Below, in pieces: positions 1 to 8,200 of a DNA stretch of 22,439 nt. Location: NCBI GenBank assembly GCA_937900465.1, contig CALCEJ010000057.1, positions 1-22,439 on the forward strand, in the 5' to 3' direction. The DNA is from an uncultured Bacteroidales bacterium (GTDB lineage: Bacteria; Bacteroidota; Bacteroidia; Bacteroidales; UBA932). A model generated the notes under the pieces. That model worked only from the letters and a program-made list of their open reading frames with translations. It did not search any database and was not told the DNA's origin. How positions within the stretch are numbered: the first letter of the stretch is position 1; every line of letters begins with the position of its first letter. The position numbers and the translations under genes are program-made.

Positions 1-56
1 CCCCGCCGCACCTTCTCGCACCAGCCATCCCCGTCAGGGGCCGGTACGGACGGCAC

Positions 57-87
57 TTGCTAAAGTCGCCAAAGATATCTATCTTTG
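57..87 (+). promoter_or_regulatory. Bacteroidetes-type promoter of smpB-metK
   Basis: TATCTTTG at 80-87 matches the Bacteroidetes -7 element TAnnTTTG exactly. A TTG at 57-59 lies 20 bp upstream, where the -33 element is expected. Transcription would begin about 6-10 bases after 87, leaving a leader of roughly 12-16 nt before the ATG at 109. The element also argues against an in-frame TTG at 85 as the smpB start, because that codon lies inside the -7 box and would not be transcribed. Confidence 0.7.
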
Positions 88-108
88 CGGTCCTTATACA
101 CGGCCGCT

Positions 109-564
109 ATGCCAAAGGCGAAAAGTACCATACAGATTAAAAACCGCAGGGCCTCCTTCGACTATGAGTTCCTGGAGACCTATACGGCTGGAATCCAGCT
201 CGTGGGGACTGAGATCAAGTCCATCCGCGCGGGCAAGGCGTCCCTCCAGGACGCGTACTGCTTTTTCGTCGGAGACCAGCTCTTCGTCCGCGGGATGAAC
301 ATCGCCCTGTACCACTGGGGCTCCTGGGGACAGCACGAGCCCGTGCGCGACCGTAAACTCCTCCTGACAAAGCGGGAACTCCGTCACCTCAGGCAGGAAG
401 ACAAGAACAAGGGCGTGACTATCGTAGCCGTGAAGCTTTTTATCGCTGACAACGGATTTGCGAAGCTTGTTATAGCCCTTGCAAAGGGAAAGAAGCAGTA
501 TGACAAGCGGCAGTCCATCAAGGAGCGGGACGTCCGCCGCGAAATGAACCGCTCCGGGTATTAA
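109..564 (+). CDS. smpB: SsrA-binding protein SmpB (trans-translation)
   Basis: SmpB binds tmRNA (SsrA) and delivers it to ribosomes stalled on mRNAs without a stop codon, so that the nascent peptide is tagged and the ribosome released. It acts in the cytoplasm. The 151-residue product has the normal family length. Visible hallmarks are NRRASFDYEF at residues 12-21, GTEIKSIR at 33-40, and the basic C-terminal region around GKKQYDKRQSIKERD at 127-141, followed by a short basic tail that enters the mRNA channel in known SmpB structures. I chose the ATG at 109; an in-frame TTG at 85 falls inside the promoter -7 box and would add eight non-conserved residues. The stop is 4 nt before metK, so the two are probably co-transcribed. 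Identification is firm. Confidence 0.96.
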   Translation: MPKAKSTIQIKNRRASFDYEFLETYTAGIQLVGTEIKSIRAGKASLQDAYCFFVGDQLFVRGMNIALYHWGSWGQHEPVRDRKLLLTKRELRHLRQEDKNKGVTIVAVKLFIADNGFAKLVIALAKGKKQYDKRQSIKERDVRREMNRSGY

Positions 565-568
565 GATC

Positions 569-1837
569 ATGAAAACTTACCTCTTCACGTCGGAATCGGT
601 GTCCGAGGGACATCCCGACAAAGTCTCTGACCAGATCAGCGATTCCATCCTGGATGAATTCCTGCGCCGCGACCCCGAGTCGAAGGTTGCGTGCGAGACA
701 TTCTGCACGACCGGCACCGTCATGGTGATGGGTGAGGTCAAGTCCGAAACCTACGTTGATATCCAGACCGTCGTCCGCGATACCGTCAGGAGAATAGGCT
801 ACAACAAGTCCGAGTATATGTTCGAGGCCTCTTCCTGCGGCGTCCTGTCCGCGATTCACGAGCAGAGCGCTGACATCAACCGGGGCGTCGAGCGCGAGGA
901 CCCCGAACTCCAGGGCGCCGGAGACCAGGGAATAATGTTCGGCTATGCCTGCCGCGAGACCGATGAGTATATGCCCCTCCCGCTGTACCTGAGCCACAGG
1001 ATACTGGAGGTGCTTGGTGAGATCCGCCACGCCGGCGTCGAAATGCCCTACCTCCGTCCTGACGCGAAGAGCCAGTTCACCGTCGAATACGACGCCGGGA
1101 CCCATAGGCCCGTCCGGGTCCATACAATCGTCCTCTCAACCCAGCACGACGACTTCGACCCCGACGAGAAAAAGATGCACGACCGTATCGAGAACGACGT
1201 CAGGAACATCCTGATACCAAGGCTCAAAGCAGTTCTTCCCGCGAAGACCGCAGCCCTTATCGGCAGCGACGTGAAACTTCTCGTGAATCCTACCGGTAAG
1301 TTCGTCCTTGGCGGCCCGCACGCTGATACCGGCCTCACCGGCCGCAAGATAATTGTCGACACCTACGGCGGACGCGGGGCCCACGGCGGCGGCGCCTTCT
1401 CGGGCAAAGACCCGTCGAAGGTGGACCGCAGCGCCGCTTACGCCGCCCGCTATCTTGCCAAGAACCTCGTCGCAGCGGGGGTCGCTGATGAAATTCTCGT
1501 CCAGCTGTCCTATGCAATCGGTGTCGCGGATCCCGTCAGCATATTCGTCGATACATACGGAACAGCAGCCGAAGGACTTGATGACCAGTCCATTGCGGAG
1601 AAGATTCCCGAGCTGCTTTCCCTTCGCCCCGCATCAATCATCGAATACTTCGGACTCAAGAATCCGATCTATGCTCCGACCGCTGCATATGGTCACTTCG
1701 GACGCAAACCTTATGTCGCTCCGGTGAAGTTCATCACGGGGCCGGACTCGTCAGAAATACGTGAGGTGCAGTTCTTCGGATGGGAGAAAACAGACCTCGT
1801 TGAAAAAGTCAGGAAAACCTTTGGTTTTATTTCGTAA
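569..1837 (+). CDS. metK: S-adenosylmethionine synthetase MetK
   Basis: MetK makes S-adenosylmethionine from methionine and ATP with release of phosphate and diphosphate. It is the cell's methyl-donor supply and is cytoplasmic, normally a tetramer. The 422-residue protein carries the family signatures: GHPDK at residues 14-18 (ATP and Mg contacts), GAGDQGIMFGYA starting at 116, and the P-loop-like GGGAFSGKD at 273-281. The N-terminus MKTYLFTSESVSEGHPDK fits the family exactly, so the ATG at 569 is secure. It follows smpB by 4 nt and probably shares its promoter. Length is slightly above the roughly 380-400 residues of enterobacterial enzymes, which is usual in Bacteroidetes. No active-site residue appears to be missing. 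The last seven codons overlap a pair of alternative hairpins (1814-1841). Confidence 0.97.
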   Translation: MKTYLFTSESVSEGHPDKVSDQISDSILDEFLRRDPESKVACETFCTTGTVMVMGEVKSETYVDIQTVVRDTVRRIGYNKSEYMFEASSCGVLSAIHEQSADINRGVEREDPELQGAGDQGIMFGYACRETDEYMPLPLYLSHRILEVLGEIRHAGVEMPYLRPDAKSQFTVEYDAGTHRPVRVHTIVLSTQHDDFDPDEKKMHDRIENDVRNILIPRLKAVLPAKTAALIGSDVKLLVNPTGKFVLGGPHADTGLTGRKIIVDTYGGRGAHGGGAFSGKDPSKVDRSAAYAARYLAKNLVAAGVADEILVQLSYAIGVADPVSIFVDTYGTAAEGLDDQSIAEKIPELLSLRPASIIEYFGLKNPIYAPTAAYGHFGRKPYVAPVKFITGPDSSEIREVQFFGWEKTDLVEKVRKTFGFIS

Positions 1838-1841
1838 AACC
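1814..1841 (+). other. Two mutually exclusive hairpins at the metK 3' end
   Basis: AAAACC occurs at 1814-1819 and again at 1836-1841, on either side of GGTTTT at 1823-1828. The central segment can pair with the upstream copy (6 bp, loop TTT) or the downstream copy (extended to 7 bp, GGTTTTA at 1823-1829 with TAAAACC at 1835-1841, loop TTTCG). The metK stop codon (1835-1837) lies in the second stem. Neither hairpin is followed by a proper T-tract, so this is at best a weak terminator, and read-through into the next gene is possible. It could protect the metK 3' end or modulate read-through. The pairing is visible; any function is a guess. Confidence 0.35.
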
Positions 1842-1861
1842 GAAAAATAATTCTAACTTTG
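1831..1861 (+). promoter_or_regulatory. Promoter of the first TonB receptor operon
   Basis: TAACTTTG at 1854-1861 matches the Bacteroidetes -7 consensus TAnnTTTG. The -33 position is weak: TTCG at 1831-1834, 19 bp upstream, instead of TTTG or TTG. The predicted transcript would begin near 1868 and have a leader of about 50 nt, A-rich and without a Shine-Dalgarno sequence, before the ATG at 1917. The -33 region overlaps the metK stop codon and the downstream hairpin stem. Confidence 0.55.
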
Positions 1862-1916
1862 TGTCGCCGAAAAAGGATTGTAAGACAACAATTCAACAAA
1901 TATTTCCAACAAATCT

Positions 1917-4900
1917 ATGAGAAACGCTTTCAAAAGCCTTTTGCTCACAGCAGTAACAATGCTTGTGGGCTTTGCTGCCTTTGCGCAGGTTACTACATCG
2001 TCCCTCTCCGGACGTGTCATTGACGAGCAGGGTGCCCCTGTTCCCGGGGTTGCAATCCTTGCAGTCCACGAGAACTCCGGTACCGTGTACGGCGCTGTCA
2101 CAAACGCTGACGGACGTTACGCAATCCAGGGTATGCGTCCCGGCGGTCCCTACAACGTGGCAGTCTCCTGCCTGGGCTATCAGGAAGTTACCTACACCGG
2201 AATTACTCTCCAGCTTGCTGAAATCTACAACCTCAACGCACGCATCAGCGAGGCTACCGAGACCCTCAGCGAAGCCCTCGTAGTAGCAGCTCCCACATCG
2301 AAGTTCGCTGCCCAGGAAAAGACCGGCGCGACGACCAACATCTCCAACGATGACATCCTCGCCCTGCCTTCCACGAGCCGAAGCATCACCGATGTCGCAA
2401 AGCTTTCCCCTTACGGCGGAAACGGTATGAACCTCGCCGGCGGCGACGGCCGTAGCGCGAACTTCACCATCGACGGCGCTAACGTCAACAACAACTTCGG
2501 CCTTACCTCCACCCTCCCCGGCGGCGGTATGCCTGTTTCCCTTGACGCTATCGAGGAGGTCCAGATCGTCGTTTCTCCTTTCGATGTCCGTCAGTCGAAC
2601 TTCATCGGCGGCGGCGTCAACGCTATCACCAAATCCGGTACCAACAAGGTCAAGGGTACTGCTTATGTCTATCACCAGAACGGCAAGTGGCTCCACGGAC
2701 ACAACCTCTTCGGTAAGGAAATCTCCGGCCTTGCGGACTATCTCGAGGAGAAGGAGACCGTTTACGGCGCAACGGTAGGATTCCCTATCCTGAAGAACAA
2801 ACTCTTCTTCTTCGGAAGCTTCGAATATACCGGAAAGCCTAACGTGGTCAACGCATGGCGTGCTTCCGATGACGGTAAAATGGACAAGGACAATAACATC
2901 TCCCGTGCTTCGAAGGCTGATCTGGACAGGGTTTCCAAGCACCTGATGGATACCTATGGTTATGATACCGGCGGATACACCAACTGGACGAAAGAGACCA
3001 ACAACCTCAAGCTCCTCGGCCGTATTGACTGGAACATCAACCAGAATCATCATCTCGCCCTCCGTGTAAACTATACAACGAACAAGAAGTGGATGCCCAC
3101 AAACGGATCCTCCGGAGACTGGGATTCTACAGTCGATAATGGAGAAGACAAACTTACCGGAACAAGGCTTTCCTTCAACCGTCTGTCCCAGTACTCGATG
3201 GCTTTCGTGAACTCGATGTACTCCATGGAGAATAACGTCTTCACCGCATCCCTCGACCTTAACAGCCGTCTTGGGGACAACTTATCGAACTCCTTCCTTG
3301 CGACCTACTCCAACATCCAGGACATCCGCGGATCGGATTCTGACAAGTTCCCCTTCATCGACATTATGTACGGCTATGATGCCGCTTCCGGAGTTCAGAC
3401 ACTCGAGCCATACATCTCCGCCGGTTATGAACTCTTCACCTGGTACAACGGTGTCCACAACCGCGTCCTCAACATCAAGGATGACCTTACATACTATCTC
3501 GGAGCCCATAAGCTTACCGCAGGCGTCAACTTCGAGTATCAGTTTGCTGACAACTCCTATATCCGTGAGGGAACAGGTTACTACCGTTTCCGCAGCATAG
3601 ATGACTTCCTGGCAGGCGCGGCCCCTGAGACCGTAGCCCTTACCTACGGCTATGACGGCGAGGAGAATCCTTCCGGAAAAATCCGCTTCTCACAGGTCGG
3701 ACTTTACGCCCAGGATGAGTGGAGCGTAAATGACTACCTCAAGCTCACCGCAGGTGTCCGCTTCGATACTATCCTTTACAACAACGACGACCTGATGACC
3801 AACAATGCCATCAAGGCTCTCGATTTCGGAGGTTATAAGATTGATACCGGAAAATGGCCCACCACCAACGTCCAGATATCTCCCCGTATCGGATTCGTCT
3901 ATGACGTGTTCGGTGACAAGAGCCTCAAGGTCCGCGGCGGTACCGGTCTGTTCGCAGGCCGTCTGCCCCTTGTCTATATGACCAATATGCCTTCCAATGC
4001 CGGTATGTTCCAGCATCTTTCTGTCCTCACTACGGAGTACAGCGAGGCGGGTGACGGTACCGTAGCAAAACGCAATGCAGGCCTTGACGAGTTCGCGGCT
4101 GTCAATAACGGAGGCAAGTTCCCGACGACCACTGAGGCTATCCTCAACAAACTCAATCAGATTGACGCGGAAAAGAACCCCAGGACCGTCACCCCGGACA
4201 AGGGCGTCATCGGCTCCAAGATTTCCGGCGTCGATCCTTCCTTCAAGATGCCCCAGGTATGGAAGACTTCCCTCGCTCTGGATATGAACCTTCCTACGAG
4301 CTTCCCGTTCAACCTCACTGCTGAAGGAACCTTCAACAAGACTATCAACGGAACTCTCATCAAGAACGTCAATATCACAGACAACACAAGCTGGCCCCAG
4401 TGGACCGGTCCTGACCAGCGCCACATCTACGGTTCCTACTCTTACTACACCGGAAACCAGGCATATGTTCTGACGAACACCAATAAGGGTTATGGCTGGA
4501 TCTTCGTTCTCGCAGCAAATGCAGAGCCCGTCCGCAACCTCAAGCTCACAGCTTCCTATACTCACACTGTTCAGAAAGAGCTTACCGGTATGCCCGGTAA
4601 CGACCCCAAATCCGTGTTCGAGGGACTTCCTACCGTCGACGGTCCTAACTTCACCGTCCTCCAGAACTCCCAGTACGTAATGCCTGACCGCCTTATGGCT
4701 TCCGCATCCTACAGGATGCCTTGGGGAACCAGCGTCAGCGTATTCTACACAGGCTATACTCCTACCGGATACAGCTTCACCTTCACCAATGATGTCAACG
4801 GCGACAAGCTCCAGCAGGATCTGATCTACGTCCCTGCAACCGCAGACGAGATTCTTTTCACTGACAACACCAACCGCGACATCTTCTGGGCCTTTGTGAA

Positions 4901-5273
4901 CCAGGACAAGTACCTCTCCTCCCGCAAGGGTAAATATGCCGAGGCTTACTCCGCCCACTCTCCTATGCGTCACTACATTGACGTCCGCGTTGCCCAGGAC
5001 ATCAGGGTCCGTCTCGGAAAGAACGTCAACACCCTTCAGCTCAGCGCTGACATAATGAACGTCGCCAACCTCATCAATAACAGCTGGGGAACCGGCTGGA
5101 TGATGGACGAGAGCGCAAACGAGGGCCAGATTCTCACCCTTGACCATGTAAACGCTGACGGCCAGCCCGTCTTCAAGACCCCTCTCGCCGAGGGAGCGAA
5201 GACTTGGACCCACGCCAAGTCCTTCGGACAGGCCTGGTACATCCAGCTTGGACTCAAGTATATGTTCAATTAA
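1917..5273 (+). CDS. TonB-dependent outer-membrane receptor, Oar-like
   Basis: This is an outer-membrane active transporter energised by TonB-ExbBD. The 1118-residue protein has a signal peptide (hydrophobic core, cleavage likely after AFA at 21-23), a carboxypeptidase-regulatory-like beta-sandwich at about 28-105, a TonB-box-like segment SEALVVAAP near 118, a plug domain at about 126-245 (containing FTIDGANVNNNFG and AIEEVQIVVSPFDVRQ) and a large beta-barrel ending in LGLKYMFN with aromatic-rich final strands. The plug and the great length resemble the Oar subfamily rather than SusC, and no SusD gene follows. The next gene, 13 nt downstream, encodes a giant BACON/OB-fold lipoprotein that is the natural surface partner. 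Substrate is unknown; nucleic acid fragments are my inference from the neighbours. Secretion is an alternative, since Myxococcus Oar is needed for release of the protease PopC. Confidence 0.88.
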   Translation: MRNAFKSLLLTAVTMLVGFAAFAQVTTSSLSGRVIDEQGAPVPGVAILAVHENSGTVYGAVTNADGRYAIQGMRPGGPYNVAVSCLGYQEVTYTGITLQLAEIYNLNARISEATETLSEALVVAAPTSKFAAQEKTGATTNISNDDILALPSTSRSITDVAKLSPYGGNGMNLAGGDGRSANFTIDGANVNNNFGLTSTLPGGGMPVSLDAIEEVQIVVSPFDVRQSNFIGGGVNAITKSGTNKVKGTAYVYHQNGKWLHGHNLFGKEISGLADYLEEKETVYGATVGFPILKNKLFFFGSFEYTGKPNVVNAWRASDDGKMDKDNNISRASKADLDRVSKHLMDTYGYDTGGYTNWTKETNNLKLLGRIDWNINQNHHLALRVNYTTNKKWMPTNGSSGDWDSTVDNGEDKLTGTRLSFNRLSQYSMAFVNSMYSMENNVFTASLDLNSRLGDNLSNSFLATYSNIQDIRGSDSDKFPFIDIMYGYDAASGVQTLEPYISAGYELFTWYNGVHNRVLNIKDDLTYYLGAHKLTAGVNFEYQFADNSYIREGTGYYRFRSIDDFLAGAAPETVALTYGYDGEENPSGKIRFSQVGLYAQDEWSVNDYLKLTAGVRFDTILYNNDDLMTNNAIKALDFGGYKIDTGKWPTTNVQISPRIGFVYDVFGDKSLKVRGGTGLFAGRLPLVYMTNMPSNAGMFQHLSVLTTEYSEAGDGTVAKRNAGLDEFAAVNNGGKFPTTTEAILNKLNQIDAEKNPRTVTPDKGVIGSKISGVDPSFKMPQVWKTSLALDMNLPTSFPFNLTAEGTFNKTINGTLIKNVNITDNTSWPQWTGPDQRHIYGSYSYYTGNQAYVLTNTNKGYGWIFVLAANAEPVRNLKLTASYTHTVQKELTGMPGNDPKSVFEGLPTVDGPNFTVLQNSQYVMPDRLMASASYRMPWGTSVSVFYTGYTPTGYSFTFTNDVNGDKLQQDLIYVPATADEILFTDNTNRDIFWAFVNQDKYLSSRKGKYAEAYSAHSPMRHYIDVRVAQDIRVRLGKNVNTLQLSADIMNVANLINNSWGTGWMMDESANEGQILTLDHVNADGQPVFKTPLAEGAKTWTHAKSFGQAWYIQLGLKYMFN

Positions 5274-5286
5274 TAAACGATAGACA

Positions 5287-8200
5287 ATGAGAAAGTTCAA
5301 AAGTCTTCTCGCCATCCTTGCAGGCGTCGCCCTTTTCGGCGCCTGCGTGGAGGAAGATCCCATCAACGGAGGTGACGGAGCATCCATTTCCGTCCATCCG
5401 TCCATCGTAACCATCCCCAAGGATGGCGGTTCTGCTGAGATCGAGATCGAGGCTCTTGCTGCCTGGTCCGCCGAAGCAGATTCCAGCTGGGTTGCCATCA
5501 ACCCCAATAGCGGAAATTCCGGAAAGTCCCAGGTGACCATCACCGTAGAGGCCAATGCCGGCGCTGCCCGCTCTTCTAACGTGACCGTCAAGGCCGGTAA
5601 CCTTTTCAAGATCCTTACCGTCAACCAGGAATCCGGCGAGCACGAGTACGGCCTCACTGAGGACGATCCTATGACCTGCGCCCAGGCTTACGCAATGTGC
5701 AAAAAGCTCGCTGACCAGGAGACAACCTCCAAGGAGTACTACGTAAAGGGTATCATCACCGGAATCGTCGAAGAATACGGCACCCAGTACGGTAATGCAA
5801 CCTTCAATATCACTGACGACGGCAAGTCCTCCTCGCCCAAGTTCCAGTTCTACCGCGGTCTGTATCTGGAGAACAAGAAGTACGATGACGCATCCCTCCC
5901 CAACATCGAGGAAGGAATGGAGGTTATGATCTACGGTACCCTTATGAACTACAAGGGCACTCCCGAGACAAAGCAGGGCGCCGCGTACCTTGTCTATATG
6001 AAGGAAAGTTCAACTCCTATTCTCAGCGTCAAGACTCCGGAAGTTACCGTAAGCCCTGCAGCCGGTACTGTCAACTTTGATATCGCTATAGCCAATACTA
6101 CCGGATGGAGTGCAGTCAAGGGAGAAAACGCTGATTGGATCACCCTGTCGGCCGAGTCCGGCTCCGAGAGCGGAACTCTCGAAGTCGCTTACACGGCAAA
6201 TACCGGCGCTGAGCGCAGCGCAACCGTCACAGTCTCCGCCCCTGGATGCGATGATGTCATCCTTACCATAACCCAGGCGGAATTCTCCGAGGAAGGAACC
6301 CTTGATCATCCTTACACCGTTTCCGAGGCCCTCGAGAAGATCGCCGCTATGGAACTTGGTGCAGAAGGAGCCTACGATGTCTATCTTACCGGTATCCTTA
6401 CCGGAGAGGCAGGAATCGACACGGGTTTCGGAAATGCCACATTCAAACTTACAGAGGACGGCAAGGCGGACTCTCCTGCAATCACGGTATTCCGCGCAAA
6501 GGACTATGACAATGCCGCATTCACTGATGAGAACAAGATCAAGGACGGAGACGACCTCCTTCTTGTGGGAAGGCTCCAGCGTTATGTGAAGGATGAGGTT
6601 GAGACTCCTGAATTCTCCAAGGGCCATATCGTCCTGATCAATGGTATGGACAAGGAAGAGTACGAGTCATCCGCTGTGTCCATCAAGGCTGAGGATATTA
6701 CCGGCGTCCCTGCAGAAGGCGTAACTGATGCTACTTTCGAGGTTACGTTTACAAATGCTGACGGCTGGACCCCCGCCGTGACACCTGACGGTGAGATAGT
6801 TACCGCCGCTTCTCTCGAAGGAACAACGGTCACTTATAGCGTCGCTGCCAATGAAGGCGCTCTCCGCGAAGGCTCCATAACCATTTCCCTGACCAACTCG
6901 GATCAGGAGATCACAAAGGTCGTCAAGGTCTCCCAGGACGGGGCGAAGGTCGCTACCACCGTGGCTGAAATCCTTGGGATGATCCCTTCTACCGCAACAA
7001 ACAGCAACAAGGCGCAGTTCAAGGGCAACCTGACCGGTGCAACCGTAAGCTTCGCGTCTTCCAACCAGGCATTCATCGAGGATGAGACCGGAGTTCTCTG
7101 GCTCTACAAGTCCGATCACGGACTCGTGACTGGCGATAAGATATCCGGAGAGATCGAAGGCGAAGGCTATTATTACGGAGGACTTCCGGAGATTACCGGA
7201 CTAGGAGAGAACTATACCAAAGAGACAGGTACTCCCATCGAACCCACCGCAATCACCCTTTCTGAACTTAACGCCAATTACGAGGCTAACCTTCTCCATC
7301 TTGTGAAGCTCTCCGGGGTGACCGTTACTGACGGAATCGACGGAAATGACCAAAACGGAACCATCGAGCAGGGCGGAGCAACTATCACCGTTCGCGCCCA
7401 GTACAAAAACCTCCTGCTTGAGAATAATGTGGTAGGAGACCTTGTCGCTATCGTCGGAAAGTACAATACGACAAATCAGCTCTTCTTCTTCTCGAACGAT
7501 CAGTTCACGAAGACCGGAGATGTGGAGCCTCAGGTCGAGACGGACTGGGAGCTTATGCGCGCCAGTTTCTATACTCCGGACTGGGTAACAGATATCTCTG
7601 ACAAGGCAACTGTCAAGTTCCTTGAGAACAACGGTCTTTCGGTTAAGGTCCCGGATGAGGTGGGTGCCTCCGAATGGACAGCTCAGGTCCTTCTCAATCA
7701 CAAGACCCTGAAAGCCGATCCCGAGAAGAATTACACCCTCTCATTCAAGGTCAAGTCTGACAAGGCCGGAAAATTCATCCTCAAGTTCTCCGTATGGGAT
7801 CCTACAGCTGAGGGTGGCGAGGGTGCCGATATGGGCGGTGTCGCGTATGTTGATGAATACGTCAATGTCGAAGCCGGCACTGAGGTTGAAATCGTAAGGG
7901 AGAACTGGTCGGCCTATAAGGAAGGCAAGGATGTCGCAAACAGGCCTTTCACCTGGGTCACTGACTTTGCCCACCTGTCCGGCGCAACCGTCACCTTCTC
8001 CAATATCGAACTCGTCGAGGCAGGCGCTCCTGTTGTCGATAACGGCGACGGAACCCTTGAAAAACCGTTCAATATCGCCGGTGCAAAGGCATATATCGAT
8101 GCAAGCGGATCTGATAACGTCTATGTAAAGGGTAAGGTTTCCAAGGTCCAGAGCGAATATTCCGAGTCTTACGGGACCGGTATCTTCTGGATTTCTGATG

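Noticed and set aside
29..40. CCCC-GTCA-GGGG hairpin upstream of smpB
   Set aside because: A four-base-pair stem without a T-tract is expected by chance in GC-rich sequence and does not look like a terminator.
1..63. Possible end of an upstream + strand gene (open frame to a TAA at 61-63) or a divergent minus-strand start at 28
   Set aside because: Twenty codons rich in Pro, Ser and Gly match nothing I know, and other frames are also open; too short to call.
1877..1892. Small ATTGT/ACAAT hairpin in the leader of the first receptor gene
   Set aside because: Five weak base pairs with no further context; probably chance.
1893..3053. A 386-codon open frame on the minus strand over the receptor N-terminus
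   Set aside because: It overlaps the signal peptide, regulatory domain and plug of the receptor, which are clearly coding on the + strand, and its translation shows no family features.
3690..5657. A 655-codon open frame on the minus strand over the first receptor and the start of the giant lipoprotein
   Set aside because: It crosses two well-supported genes on the other strand, has no recognisable domain or signal, and such long antisense frames arise from the codon bias of GC-rich genes.
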